Shown: in pieces, positions 17,145 to 25,866 of the stretch
How positions within the stretch are numbered: position 1 is the first letter of the stretch
Layout of the letters: every line of letters starts with the position of its first letter
DNA from: Acidobacteriaceae bacterium
GTDB lineage: Bacteria; Acidobacteriota; Terriglobia; Terriglobales; Acidobacteriaceae
Reading direction: 5' to 3'
NCBI GenBank assembly: GCA_035944135.1
Contig: DASZBM010000010.1
Coordinates: 248,001-312,000 of the forward strand
DNA: 64,000 bases
Translations under genes and position numbers: made by a program
Notes under the pieces: generated by a model
The model's input: only the letters and a program-made list of their open reading frames with translations
Database searches by the model: none
What the model was told of the DNA's origin: nothing

Positions 17145-17153
17145 GATCCACAC

Positions 17154-17190
17154 GCAGCAAAGCCGCTCCATTGCGGAGCGGCTTTGCTGC
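17154..17190. terminator. Long hairpin between convergent genes, probable bidirectional terminator
   Basis: A perfect 16-bp stem GCAGCAAAGCCGCTCC / GGAGCGGCTTTGCTGC with a 5-nt loop lies 9 bp after the FmdE-like stop and 18 bp from the convergent stop at 17209. There is no T-tract on either side, so termination efficiency is uncertain. Confidence 0.7.
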
Positions 17191-17208
17191 ATCCCACCCG
17201 GGGATCTC

Positions 17209-17541
17209 TTACCGGCGGTCGAAGCGGCGATCGCGATCAAAATGACGGTCGCGGTCGAAGTCGCGATGATAGTCGCGATCAAAGCGTTGGTCGCGTACGA
17301 CATAATGCGTGCGCCATGCGTCATAGTCGCGGAAGTAAATGCCGTCGTAGTAGCCCGGCCCCGCGAACACCACCTGAGGCGCGGGAGCCACGTATACCGG
17401 CGCGCCAATCGTGACACCGAACCGCACATGCTGCGCCTGTGCCGCTGGAGCCGCCATCATCAGTGCGGCACCTGCAATTGCTGTCCCTGTCAGTACCTTC
17501 GCCTTCATGCCTGCAACCTTCGCAATCAAAGTGGTGAACAT
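17209..17541 (-). CDS. Small secreted Arg/Asp-rich protein
   Basis: 110 residues. A Sec signal peptide is clear (VLTGTAIAGAALMMAAPAAQ, cleavage after AQAQ). The mature part has a Pro/Gly/Tyr-rich segment (VYVAPAPQVVFAGPGYYDG) and ends in alternating charged repeats of the type RDFDRDRHFDRDRR. The start at 17541 is supported by AGGAGGTAAGG upstream; an ATG 11 codons later would give a more compact signal peptide. Short YPG-and-RD-rich exported proteins are frequent in Acidobacteria; function unknown, possibly envelope binding. Confidence 0.7.
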   Translation of the reverse strand: MFTTLIAKVAGMKAKVLTGTAIAGAALMMAAPAAQAQHVRFGVTIGAPVYVAPAPQVVFAGPGYYDGIYFRDYDAWRTHYVVRDQRFDRDYHRDFDRDRHFDRDRRFDRR

Positions 17542-17663
17542 ATGAGCCTTACCTCCTGTGGGCGATCTTGAATCGCCGTACAGTCAGGTAAACGCGGGCC
17601 CATAGAGCGAGTTGCGCGCAACCTTCTCGCGGCCACAGTGTTCTAGCTGAGTTTCTCTTATCG

Positions 17664-19925
17664 TTAGCGCTCGAATGTGAAACGCATGCCTGCCTGCACC
17701 AGCCGCGGCGCCGCAAGTGTCAGAAGCGGCGTCAGCCCCGCATCGATCTGCCGGTTCAGCAGATTCTGCGCGCCTGCATACACACTCAGCCCCCAGCGCA
17801 GATTCCGCTCAGCGGACATATCAAACCGCGCGTAGGGATGCAGCCTGTACTGGTTCGCCGCATCATCGAACTCCTGCCCTTGATAAGCGGCGATGAGATG
17901 AAAGCTCGCCACCTTCGCCGCCGTGTAGTTTGCCGTTGCCGTGACAGACTGCCTCGGCACCTCCGGAATCCAGTTGCCAGTCAGATTGCTCGGCAACACG
18001 CTGTTCGAGTTGAACGCCGTCACGGTCGCGACTGCGAGCTGATATCCCAGGCCACCATCGAACCCTCGCCACTTCGCACTCTGTGCCTCAACCATCACGC
18101 CGCGGCTCCGGATCTGCCCGAGATTCTGCCGCTGCAGAAGCTGAGATGTCGCGGTCTGTGATAGCAGCACCGCGGAGATCGGCCGGTTCACCTCGGTCCA
18201 GAAGTACGTCGCACGCACGCGCCCAGGCTCGTGATCCCCATTGCGCATCTGCCCAAGCTCTGTCCCGAACTCGAATCCCGTCGCACGCTCTGCCAGCAGG
18301 GAATTGTTCGCTGTCGTGGTCTGCTGTCCAACCTGGCTTGTGCGATAAAGCTCGTTCATCGTCGGTCCGCGAAATGCCCGAAACGCCGTCCCGGTCAGAG
18401 CCACGCCGTGCGCCAGGTACCGCACGAGCCCTATGCGCGGACTCGTCATCAGCTCGTCAAGCTCCGGCAGCATCGTCGTGCGTGCTCTCGCCACAGTTTG
18501 CAGCACATCAAATGTCCGAAAGCTGTCCACGCGCACTGATCCCGACACCGACCAACCCTTCGGCTGCCAGATCGCGTCTGCAAACGCTCCAAGTTCCCGC
18601 TGGCGCGCGCTGGTTGTCGTTGGCGCCATAACCACGCCGCCGGAAACGGGCCATTCATCATCCGTCGCGCGTACGTCGCGCATATCTGCGCCGAACGCCG
18701 CTGCTACTTCATGCGCATATGCGTGCGTGACCTGCGCCGAAAATCCAAACTCGTCTGTCGGAACTCGTTGCAGCTTCGTCAAATTCTCGCTGTTCCGGTC
18801 CGCCGCAATCGACGAAAAGCTCTGCCGATAACCCTCTCTCGATCCAAACATCCGCACAGCCGCATGCGTCTTCGCAAAATCCGTATCGCCTCCGCCTGCA
18901 TACCTCCACAGCCTGGTCGCATTCGTCTGCAACGGCGTTCCATTCTGCCGCGACTCATTCAACACATTCCCGCGCAGGAACGCAGTCCATCCGTTCACGC
19001 CCGGCGGCGTCCGCAACTCCAGCCTTCCACTCTGCGAATCCACATTGGCCGGCACATCCACAGTCCCGCGCAGCGCCGGTGCCGTCGGAATGTACCCTCC
19101 CGTCTTCAACTCACTCGCGGCCGCCAGCAGCGCAATCCACCTCGTCGCCGACTCCGCCATGCCGTCGGCGAGCACAGAGTTCTCCGTCGCTCCACTGGCG
19201 TCCGCCGCAATCTGAATCGATTTGGCCTCGCGCGGATCAACCGGCGCAACATCAATCACACCGCCAATCGCGCTCGACCCATACAGCTCCGCCGACCCGC
19301 CCCGCACCAGCTCAACATCACGTATCGCGGGCTCCGGAATCTCATTCCAGTGCACCCATCCGCCGAACGGGTCATTCATCGGCACCTGATCGCTCACCAC
19401 CAGCGTGCGGCTTGCAGCCGTCGATCCCAGCCCGCGCAAACTCACGCCGCTGCTTGTCGGATTCGCCGTCCATGAACTCGTTCTCCGGAACAACTGGAAC
19501 CCGGCAACCTCATGCAGCCGATCATCCAGTGTCAAGCCCGGCTCTGCCTTCATGCTGGTCTGCGTCAGCACGGCCACGCTCGACGCCGCATCGTTGATCC
19601 CCGCGAGTCCACGGTCCGCCGTCACCGTGACACTCTCCTGCGCCGCGGCCGGCCTCAGTACCACGCGTTCGGTCGACCCTTCACTCAACCCATTCACTGT
19701 CACGGGAGAAAACCCTGTCATGCTGATCACGACAGCCGATCCGGCCGGCACACTCGCGCACGCGCTTGCATCCAGCGCGACAGCGGGCGCCTGACCGCTC
19801 ACGGCTACACTCGCGCTGGTCAACGGCAGCCCAGCGGGATCCACCACACACACGCGCGCCTGCTGCGCATTCGCCATTACTGCGAACGTCATCAACCATA
19901 GCCAGCGCGCCAGACTCTTGCTCAC
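17664..19925 (-). CDS. TonB-dependent outer-membrane receptor
   Basis: 753 residues. A signal peptide (residues 1-20, ending MANAQQ) leads to a short carboxypeptidase-regulatory-like beta sandwich (about 22-95, VCVVDPAGLPLTSASVAVSG), then the plug domain (GINDAASSVAVLTQTSMKAE, GVSLRGLGSTAASRTLVVSD, VELVRGGSAELYGSSAIGG) and a beta barrel with the terminal aromatic strand LVQAGMRFTFER. The C-terminal Arg after Phe-Glu is a small departure from the usual terminal Phe. It imports an unknown ligand, siderophore, cobalamin or oligosaccharide, energised by TonB. No TonB, ABC transporter or riboswitch is adjacent, so the substrate cannot be guessed from context. Confidence 0.92.
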   Translation of the reverse strand: MSKSLARWLWLMTFAVMANAQQARVCVVDPAGLPLTSASVAVSGQAPAVALDASACASVPAGSAVVISMTGFSPVTVNGLSEGSTERVVLRPAAAQESVTVTADRGLAGINDAASSVAVLTQTSMKAEPGLTLDDRLHEVAGFQLFRRTSSWTANPTSSGVSLRGLGSTAASRTLVVSDQVPMNDPFGGWVHWNEIPEPAIRDVELVRGGSAELYGSSAIGGVIDVAPVDPREAKSIQIAADASGATENSVLADGMAESATRWIALLAAASELKTGGYIPTAPALRGTVDVPANVDSQSGRLELRTPPGVNGWTAFLRGNVLNESRQNGTPLQTNATRLWRYAGGGDTDFAKTHAAVRMFGSREGYRQSFSSIAADRNSENLTKLQRVPTDEFGFSAQVTHAYAHEVAAAFGADMRDVRATDDEWPVSGGVVMAPTTTSARQRELGAFADAIWQPKGWSVSGSVRVDSFRTFDVLQTVARARTTMLPELDELMTSPRIGLVRYLAHGVALTGTAFRAFRGPTMNELYRTSQVGQQTTTANNSLLAERATGFEFGTELGQMRNGDHEPGRVRATYFWTEVNRPISAVLLSQTATSQLLQRQNLGQIRSRGVMVEAQSAKWRGFDGGLGYQLAVATVTAFNSNSVLPSNLTGNWIPEVPRQSVTATANYTAAKVASFHLIAAYQGQEFDDAANQYRLHPYARFDMSAERNLRWGLSVYAGAQNLLNRQIDAGLTPLLTLAAPRLVQAGMRFTFER

Positions 19926-19968
19926 AGCCTCTTATATCGCGTCAAGGCAGCCGCACGCGCCCGCCCCA

Positions 19969-19987
19969 CTCCTACTTTCGGTAGGAG
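19969..19987. other. Short perfect hairpin upstream of the TonB receptor gene
   Basis: CTCCTAC-TTTCG-GTAGGAG, a 7-bp stem with a 5-nt loop, in the 155-bp gap between gatA's 3' end and the receptor start. It could terminate gatA transcription or lie in the receptor's 5' leader. No T-tract is present. Confidence 0.4.
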
Positions 19988-20080
19988 CATCTCATGAGCA
20001 ACACGAAGCGGACCTTTAGCGGCCTCGCCGACCCCATTTAGTAGACAGAGCGCAAAAGCACTCAGGTCGAGTGACAACGC

Positions 20081-21541
20081 CTAGCGGCTCCGCTGCGCAG
20101 CTTCGATCGCCGCACCCACCCGCAGCACCGTCGATTCGTCAAAATGCTTTCCCAGCACCTGCACGCCGATCGGCAGCCCAGCAGTCGTCTCGCCCGCCGG
20201 CACACTCATCCCGCAGATCCCTGCCAGCGAAGCCGCCACCGAATAAATATCCTCGAGGTACATCTGCAGCGGATCATCGGTCTTCTCGCCCAGCTTGAAC
20301 GCCGCCGTCGGCGTCACCGGACACACAATCGCATCCACCTTCGCAAATGCCGTCAGGAAATCCCGCGCCAGCAGCGTGCGAACCTGCTGCGCCTTGCGGT
20401 AGTACGCATCGTAATATCCGGCCGAAAGCGCATAGGTGCCAAGCAGGATCCTGCGCTTCACCTCTGCGCCGAAGCCTTCATCACGCGTCTTCCTGTACAT
20501 CGCAGAAAGCGTATTCGCATTCTCCGCGCGCAACCCATAGCGCACGCCATCGAACCGCGACAAGTTCGCACTCGCCTCTGCTGTTGCAATCACATAGTAG
20601 GTCGGCACGGCGTACTTTGTGTGCGGAAGAGACACACGCTCGACGGTACATCCCGCCGCGCGCAGATCATCCAGGGCGCGCTCTACCGCTGCGCGCACCT
20701 CTGCATTCAGTCCTTCGCCGAAATACTCCTCCGGCACGCCGATCCGCAGCCCGCTCACCGGCCGCTTGAGCGACTCCACGTAACTCCCCACCGGCTGGCC
20801 TGAGCTCGTCGCATCGCACGCATCCTTGCCCGCAATCACCTCCAGCACCGTCGCCGCATCCTCAACAGACCTCGCCAGCGGCCCCACCCGGTCCAGCGAC
20901 GACGCAAACGCGATCAGCCCATAACGCGACACCCGACCATACGTCGGCAGCACGCCCACCACTCCGCAGAAGCACGCGGGCTGACGGATCGATCCACCCG
21001 TATCTGTACCCAGCGACGCTACGCAGAATCCAGCCGCGACCGACGCCGCCGAGCCACCCGAGCTCCCGCCCGGCACACGGTCCAGCGCACGCGGATTCCG
21101 CACCGGCCCATACGCCGAGTTCTCGTTCGACGATCCCATCGCGAACTCATCGCAATTCAGCTTGCCGAGCACCACCGCGCCCGCAGCCTCCATTCTCGCC
21201 ACCGCCGTCGCGTCGTACGGCGGATGATATCCCTTCAAAATGCGCGAGCCAGCCGTGGTCTCCACGCCGCGGGTCGTCAGCACATCCTTGATTCCGACCG
21301 GCACACCCGCCAACCGTCCAAGCGGCTCCCCCGCCTTGGCCGCCGCATCCACGCGCGCTGCCTGCTCCAGCGCACGCTCCTTCGTCAGCGTCAGGTAGCT
21401 GTGAATCTCCTGGTCCGCGGCTGTGATGCGCTCGAAGTGTTGCTCGGCCAAACTCACCGCCGAGACTTCGCCGCTGCGAACCATGTCTCTCGCCGCCGTC
21501 AGTGACAACGACTCCAACTCAATGTGAGGCGCTTCAATCAT
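20081..21541 (-). CDS. gatA: Asp-tRNA(Asn)/Glu-tRNA(Gln) amidotransferase subunit A
   Basis: 486 residues of the amidase-signature family. The Ser-cis-Ser-Lys triad is visible: Lys in GVPVGIKDVLTTRG, Ser in GGSSGGSAASVAAG and the second Ser in SLGTDTGGSIRQPA. It deaminates glutamine and supplies ammonia for converting misacylated Glu-tRNA(Gln) or Asp-tRNA(Asn). Full length for the family. The frame is open 24 codons upstream, but ATG 21541 begins the usual N-terminus. gatC lies 92 bp upstream on the same strand; gatB is not in the window. Confidence 0.95.
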   Translation of the reverse strand: MIEAPHIELESLSLTAARDMVRSGEVSAVSLAEQHFERITAADQEIHSYLTLTKERALEQAARVDAAAKAGEPLGRLAGVPVGIKDVLTTRGVETTAGSRILKGYHPPYDATAVARMEAAGAVVLGKLNCDEFAMGSSNENSAYGPVRNPRALDRVPGGSSGGSAASVAAGFCVASLGTDTGGSIRQPACFCGVVGVLPTYGRVSRYGLIAFASSLDRVGPLARSVEDAATVLEVIAGKDACDATSSGQPVGSYVESLKRPVSGLRIGVPEEYFGEGLNAEVRAAVERALDDLRAAGCTVERVSLPHTKYAVPTYYVIATAEASANLSRFDGVRYGLRAENANTLSAMYRKTRDEGFGAEVKRRILLGTYALSAGYYDAYYRKAQQVRTLLARDFLTAFAKVDAIVCPVTPTAAFKLGEKTDDPLQMYLEDIYSVAASLAGICGMSVPAGETTAGLPIGVQVLGKHFDESTVLRVGAAIEAAQRSR

Positions 21542-21633
21542 TCGCCACAAACTCCAAATTCGAATCTCAAATCTCGCAACTGATGACTCGAAGCGCAGAT
21601 CGCTCCGAATCACTCACACACGGCAACCTGAAG

Positions 21634-21957
21634 CTACCGCTCGATCACCTTCGGAACCTTGAAGAATCGCCCATCCGTCTCCGGCGCCTCGCGCATCACC
21701 TGCGCACGATCCGTTGACGGCTGAATCTCATCACGTCGCAAAGTCTCTCCATGCTCCGCTGCGGCAAGTCCCAACACCTCGCTCGCCTGCGCCATCGCTG
21801 GCACGTCGCCCGTGTCCAGCTCGTTCAATTGCGCGATGTACCCCAGGACCGCGTTCAAATCCTTCGCCAGCTTCGGCAATTCCTCCGGCGTCAGCTCCAG
21901 GCTGGCGAGGTCCGCCACATGCTGCACATCTTCAATCGATACGGTCGTTTCGCTCAT
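21634..21957 (-). CDS. gatC: Asp-tRNA(Asn)/Glu-tRNA(Gln) amidotransferase subunit C
   Basis: 107 residues, beginning MSETTVSIEDVQHVADLAS with the family pattern LELTPEELPKLAKDLNAVLGY and the C-terminal LRRDEIQPS...FFKVPKVIER region. GatC clamps GatA and GatB together. It lies between the DciA-like gene (8 bp upstream) and gatA on the minus strand, so dciA-gatC-gatA looks like one transcription unit. Confidence 0.95.
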   Translation of the reverse strand: MSETTVSIEDVQHVADLASLELTPEELPKLAKDLNAVLGYIAQLNELDTGDVPAMAQASEVLGLAAAEHGETLRRDEIQPSTDRAQVMREAPETDGRFFKVPKVIER

Positions 21958-21965
21958 AAATCCCT

Positions 21966-22328
21966 TTACCGTTCCTTGCGCCGCACCACGGCGGCCGGCC
22001 TGATCGCGCCGCTTCCTGCTGGCGCCTTACGTTCGCGCTGTCGTGACGAGCTGTGTCCCTCGAAGTGTATCGCCTGCAACCGCACCCCTGCGATTCTTCG
22101 CAGCTCATCCGTCAGCATCGAGTGCATCTGCGCAAACTGGTCGCGCCATCCCGGCTGGAGCACACGAATATGCAGCACACGATCGTCATCCAGGTGCAGG
22201 ACCTCCGCCCGCGCCGCCAGAGCCGGGCCACACGCCACCGCCCACGCCGCCGCCAGCCGATCCTCGTCCGAGAGTGTCCGCAGACTGCGCCCCAACGTCC
22301 CGCGCAGCACATCGCGCATCGCTTGCAT
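21966..22328 (-). CDS. DciA-like (DUF721) protein
   Basis: 120 residues starting MQAMRDVLRGTLGRSLRTLS, with the DUF721 pattern AAAWAVACGPALAARAEVLHLDD, VLHIRVLQPGWRDQFAQMHS and ELRRIAGVRLQAIHFEG, followed by a basic, probably disordered tail (RQRERKAPAGSGAIRPAA). Members of this family include DciA, the loader-type partner of the replicative helicase in bacteria without DnaC. The frame is open from a TTG at 22352; I prefer ATG 22328. It is 8 bp from gatC. Confidence 0.8.
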   Translation of the reverse strand: MQAMRDVLRGTLGRSLRTLSDEDRLAAAWAVACGPALAARAEVLHLDDDRVLHIRVLQPGWRDQFAQMHSMLTDELRRIAGVRLQAIHFEGHSSSRQRERKAPAGSGAIRPAAVVRRKER

Positions 22329-22365
22329 ACATCGATTGTAAGCTCGCGCCAAAGTGCTCAGCCGT

Positions 22366-23547
22366 TCAGCCGAGCACAGTCGCCGCCGCCGTGCTCACCG
22401 GCGCACACACCTCTGCGGCCGCAGGCACCTTGCTCAGCACGAACGCGCGATACTGCTCCAGAAAGAGCGGCGTCGCGAACTGCGAGGCCCATCTCCGCGC
22501 AGCCTGCGAATCGAACTTCGGCTCTATGCATTGCTCCCACCGCTCGATAGCGTCCATCACCGCCGTTGCGCTCTGCTCTTTGAAGTACGTTCCAGTTGTC
22601 GCAGGCCCTGCCTCACCGCACTGCCACACACCGCGCACCGTCTCCAACGATCCGCCCATTCCGTATGCGATCACCGGCCTGCCGCACGCCTGGGCCTCCA
22701 GCGGCACCATGCCGAAGTCCTCATCGGCGGCAAACAACAATGCACGGCAGCGCGCGTACTCTCGCCACAGCTCTTCGTTTGTAAGCTCGCCGAGAAACTC
22801 AATCCTGTCATCTCCCTCAGCCATGCGGCGCAGCTTTGCCTCTTCCGGTCCGGTCCCGGCAACCCTCAAGCGCCGGTTCATCCGCTGGCAGGCCTCGATC
22901 AAAATCTCCGTGCGCTTGTACGCCACCAATCGTCCCGCACACAGGTAGTGGTCGCCCTGGCTCTCGCCCGCAACAGCCGCGGCCCTGTGCAGATCAATGG
23001 GTGGAGGCAACACATTCGCCTCCCGTCCATAGCACCGCCGAATCCGGTCCGCCACGTAGTTCGAGTTCGCCAGGAAGTGACTCACCTGTCCTGCCGCCGC
23101 GGCATCCCACCGGCGCACGCCCGGCGCCGTCGCGCTGAATGCCAGCCGCGTCAGCCCTGCCATGCTGTTTCGGTAAGCTTCATAACCATCCCACAGGTAC
23201 CGCATGGGCGAATGGCAATAACAGATATGCTTTGCATCTTCAGACAGCCGCACGCCCTTCACCGGCCCGCTGTCAGAGGAGAGCACCAGGTCGAAGCCAC
23301 GCAGATCCATCCACTCCGTTGCTGCGGGATAAAGCGGAAGGAAGTGCCGGTGTTGTCTCCGCGCCAGCGGGATTTTCTGCAGAAACGAAGTGTGTACTCG
23401 GCGCCCGGCCAGTGTCTCGGGCAGTCCAGCAGGGCTGGCTACGAGGGTAAAGATCTCCGCCTGCGGAAATAGCGCAGCGATGCACTCTGCCACGCGCTCC
23501 CCACCGCCGCGCGTAACAAACCAGTGGTGCACGACGGCAACCCGCAT
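22366..23547 (-). CDS. Glycosyltransferase family 4
   Basis: 393 residues with a GT-B fold. The start MRVAVVHHWFVTRGGGERVA contains the Gly-rich acceptor loop; the donor domain has YLCAGRLVAYKRTEILIEA, GTGPEEAKLRRMA and ADEDFGMVPLEAQACGRPVI, the GT4 E-x7-E motif region. A GAGGAG Shine-Dalgarno sits 9 bp before ATG 23547. Related enzymes add mannose or other sugars to undecaprenyl-linked exopolysaccharide or lipopolysaccharide intermediates. It follows the priming transferase by 46 bp on the same strand and is part of the polysaccharide region. Confidence 0.9.
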   Translation of the reverse strand: MRVAVVHHWFVTRGGGERVAECIAALFPQAEIFTLVASPAGLPETLAGRRVHTSFLQKIPLARRQHRHFLPLYPAATEWMDLRGFDLVLSSDSGPVKGVRLSEDAKHICYCHSPMRYLWDGYEAYRNSMAGLTRLAFSATAPGVRRWDAAAAGQVSHFLANSNYVADRIRRCYGREANVLPPPIDLHRAAAVAGESQGDHYLCAGRLVAYKRTEILIEACQRMNRRLRVAGTGPEEAKLRRMAEGDDRIEFLGELTNEELWREYARCRALLFAADEDFGMVPLEAQACGRPVIAYGMGGSLETVRGVWQCGEAGPATTGTYFKEQSATAVMDAIERWEQCIEPKFDSQAARRWASQFATPLFLEQYRAFVLSKVPAAAEVCAPVSTAAATVLG

Positions 23548-23593
23548 CCTTGGATACTCCTCAGGCCCGATCAGTTTCGCGCTGGTTCGGGTC

Positions 23594-24340
23594 CTAATAG
23601 GCGCCGTCACGATTCACAACACACGAGCACGTGCGCATCAGAATCTTGGCATCCGCGCCAAGCGACCAATTCTGCGCATAGTGCCGGTCAAGCTCCACGC
23701 GCTGCGCATACGTCAGCTCGCTCCGGCCCGAGACCTGCCACAGCCCCGTCACACCCGGCTTCACCGCGCAATAGTCCCAGAAGAACTCGCCATACTTCTC
23801 CACCTCGGCTGCCACAATCGGCCGTGGCCCCACCAGGCTCATCGTCCCGTTCAGCACATTCCAAAGCTGGGGAAGTTCATCCAGACTGGTGCGGCGCAGG
23901 AATCGCCCGACCCGCGTCACTCTCGGGTCACACTTCAACTTGTGCGTCGCGCGCCATTCCGCGCGCGCCTCCGGGTGCGCCACCAGATATCGCTCCAGCA
24001 CCTCGCCGGAGTTCATGCACATCGTCCTGAACTTCCACATCGTGAAGAACTGCCCATGCCGCCGGATTCGGCGGTGCGAGAACAGAACAGGCCCAGGCGA
24101 AGTCAGCCACACCGCCACAGCGATCACAGCCAATACCGGCGCTAGCAGAACGCACAAAAACAGAACCGCCGCAACGTCCACTGCGCGCTTCACAACCCTG
24201 TAGCTGAAAAGCTGTTCGGGTCCGTCGACCTGCGGCCGCACCCAGGATGCTGTTGACGAATCGGCTACATTCGGAAGGTCGAATGTACTCGAAGGATAGA
24301 GTGCGGCGTTCGGTTCGTTAATTTGCAGATCCAACGACAT
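23594..24340 (-). CDS. Undecaprenyl-phosphate sugar phosphotransferase (priming transferase)
   Basis: 248 residues of the bacterial sugar transferase family (PF02397 type). A hydrophobic span VLFLCVLLAPVLAVIAVAVWL near residues 64-85 is followed by SPGPVLFSHRRIRRHGQFF, MWKFRTMCMNS, RRTSLDELPQLWNVLNGTMS and LVGPRP, then KPGVTGLWQVSGRSEL. These are the catalytic motifs of the polyisoprenyl-phosphate hexose-1-phosphate transferases. The long N-terminal domain of WbaP/WcaJ is absent, so this is the minimal type. It starts an EPS repeating unit on the lipid carrier. Start chosen at ATG 24340. Confidence 0.92.
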   Translation of the reverse strand: MSLDLQINEPNAALYPSSTFDLPNVADSSTASWVRPQVDGPEQLFSYRVVKRAVDVAAVLFLCVLLAPVLAVIAVAVWLTSPGPVLFSHRRIRRHGQFFTMWKFRTMCMNSGEVLERYLVAHPEARAEWRATHKLKCDPRVTRVGRFLRRTSLDELPQLWNVLNGTMSLVGPRPIVAAEVEKYGEFFWDYCAVKPGVTGLWQVSGRSELTYAQRVELDRHYAQNWSLGADAKILMRTCSCVVNRDGAY

Positions 24341-24685
24341 CCAATCCTCATCTGCTGCCCCGGGCCGCTCAGCGCTCCGCACTCTTCCGCAGACCGCATA
24401 CCTACCTTTTCGACCATGAACTACTTACGTCCGTGGCCCGTCAAATCCGGAAGCCCTGGCCGACCGTGGGGGCGTCAGCAGCGCTCTTCCAGACCCGCGA
24501 ATTTCCCGTAAAGAACACAGGGCAATCAAGCTAAGGATTGGTTGCCTAGACAGTGTATCGTCCGAATTAGCAAGTTGCGATAGCTAAATCGTAAGACGAC
24601 AAGCTGGTTTTTTTACGGGCGGTACCAAAATGGGAAAGTCCGTGCCTATATCGCGCCGCTCACTGCCGTGTCCTATCCTCGTTTC
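24341..24685. other. Divergent intergenic region inside the polysaccharide locus
   Basis: A 345-bp gap between the priming transferase and rfbC, noticeably richer in A/T than its surroundings from about 24500 to 24640 and containing a run of seven T at about 24607. It must hold the promoters of both directions. I found no clean -35/-10 pair, no riboswitch and no tRNA. Confidence 0.5.
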
Positions 24686-25249
24686 ATGACACTACGTAAT
24701 ACCCCGCTGCGCGACGTCAAGATTCTGCAACCAAAGCGGCATGGAGATTCCCGAGGCTGGTTCGCCGAAGTCTTCAACTCCGACACCTTCGTGTCCCTCG
24801 GTCTTCCCCACGCCTTCGCGCAGGACAATCAGTCGTTCTCCGCCCGCGGCGTCCTTCGTGGCCTGCATTACCAGCTCGGACATCCCCAGGGAAAACTCGT
24901 CCGCGTCCTCTCCGGGCATATCTGGGACGTCGCCGTCGACCTTCGCCGCCACTCGCCCGACTTCGGCCGCTGGGCCGGCTTCCACCTCCAGCCGTACAAC
25001 GATGACGGCGAGCTCGAACTCCTCTGGATCCCGGAAGGCTTCGCCCACGGCTTCCTCGTCCTCTCCGACACAGCCGAGGTCCTCTACAAAACCACCCGGG
25101 GCTACTACCCTCCCGGCGAACGCTGCGTCCTCTGGAACGACCCGGAACTCGGCATCACCTGGCCGCTCGACCAACTCGCAGGCGCAGAGGTCTCCGTCTC
25201 CGGCAAAGACGCCAAAGGCGCCCTGCTCCGTGACGCCGAACTACCGTAA
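24686..25249 (+). CDS. rfbC: dTDP-4-dehydrorhamnose 3,5-epimerase
   Basis: 187 residues of the RmlC cupin family. Catalytic His and Asp environment is visible in GVLRGLHYQLGHPQGKLVRV and SGHIWDVAVDLRRHSPDFG; the terminal region PEGFAHGFLVLSDTAEVLYK and YYPPGERCVLWNDPELGI is standard. It epimerises C3 and C5 of dTDP-4-keto-6-deoxyglucose on the way to dTDP-L-rhamnose. Unlike rfbA and rfbB, which are together on the minus strand 2.6 kb away, rfbC is on the plus strand alone. No rfbD is in the window. I use ATG 24686 rather than the GTG six codons earlier. Confidence 0.95.
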   Translation: MTLRNTPLRDVKILQPKRHGDSRGWFAEVFNSDTFVSLGLPHAFAQDNQSFSARGVLRGLHYQLGHPQGKLVRVLSGHIWDVAVDLRRHSPDFGRWAGFHLQPYNDDGELELLWIPEGFAHGFLVLSDTAEVLYKTTRGYYPPGERCVLWNDPELGITWPLDQLAGAEVSVSGKDAKGALLRDAELP

Positions 25250-25250
25250 G

Positions 25251-25319
25251 TAGTGAATAGTGAATAAAGCCAAAGGCAACGGAGCCACCCACCGGCTCCG
25301 TTTTCCTTCACTATTCACT
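25251..25319. repeat. Heptamer tract TAGTGAA with inverted arm around a terminator
   Basis: Two tandem TAGTGAA heptamers start one base after the rfbC stop. The 13-bp arm AGTGAATAGTGAA (25252-25264) is repeated inverted as TTCACTATTCACT (25307-25319), enclosing the terminator stem at 25279. The right arm runs into the last codon and stop of gmhB. The same 7-bp periodic style recurs at four other junctions in this window. Confidence 0.75.
25279..25304. terminator. Terminator hairpin between rfbC and gmhB
   Basis: Stem ACGGAGCC/GGCTCCGT with a 7-nt loop followed by TTT, in the 65-bp gap between convergent rfbC and gmhB. The heptamer inverted repeat lengthens the potential hairpin to both sides. 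Confidence 0.8.
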
Positions 25320-25866
25320 TGATCTCTCTCAGCCACCACTCCACCTCGGCCAACGATCCGATCGCCATATACTCGCCGGGGCAGGGAACCGTCTCCGTTC
25401 CTCGCAGTAAAAACGCCTGCCGCAGCCCCGCCGCGTTCGCTGCCGCCACATCCGAGCACCGGTCGCCCACCATCACCGACTGCCTCAGGTCCAGCGCACG
25501 CTCCCGGGCCGCGCGCAGCAGCATCCCAGGCCCGGGTTTGCGATCTTCATGTTCCCGCCTGTACTCGCCCACACCGTGCTCCGGATGAAACGGGCAGAAG
25601 TACACGCCATCCACTCGCACCTTCTCGCGCTCAAACTCCGCGTGCATCCACTCCATCAGCTTGTGAAAGTCCGCTTCGCTGTACATCCCGCGCGCAATGC
25701 CCGATTGATTCGTCACGATGATCAGCTTGTATCCAAGCTCCATCGCCGTCCGGCACAACACGAACGCGCCCTCGACCCAGCGCACCTCTTCCGGCCGGTA
25801 CAGGTACCCAACCTCTTCGTTCAGCACTCCATCGCGATCCAGAAACAACGCTCGCGTCCCACTCAT
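25315..25866 (-). CDS. gmhB: D-glycero-beta-D-manno-heptose 1,7-bisphosphate 7-phosphatase (histidinol-phosphatase-like HAD)
   Basis: 183-residue HAD phosphatase: nucleophile motif ALFLDRDGVLNEEVGYLY, motif II LIIVTNQSGIARG, the zinc-binding YFCPFHPEHGVGEYRREHED loop, and motif III/IV DRKPGPGMLL and VMVGDRCSDVAAA. This HAD group covers GmhB and the phosphatase domain of HisB; since the his operon here has no dedicated histidinol-phosphate phosphatase, dual use cannot be excluded. The start overlaps the stop of the heptosyltransferase-like gene (ATGA). It is the last gene of the minus-strand polysaccharide operon. Confidence 0.88.
   Translation of the reverse strand: MSGTRALFLDRDGVLNEEVGYLYRPEEVRWVEGAFVLCRTAMELGYKLIIVTNQSGIARGMYSEADFHKLMEWMHAEFEREKVRVDGVYFCPFHPEHGVGEYRREHEDRKPGPGMLLRAARERALDLRQSVMVGDRCSDVAAANAAGLRQAFLLRGTETVPCPGEYMAIGSLAEVEWWLREIK

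Noticed and set aside
19994-20041. 15-codon ORF (MSNTKRTFSGLADPI) next to the hairpin at 19969
   Set aside because: Too short and without ribosome-binding site or context to support it.
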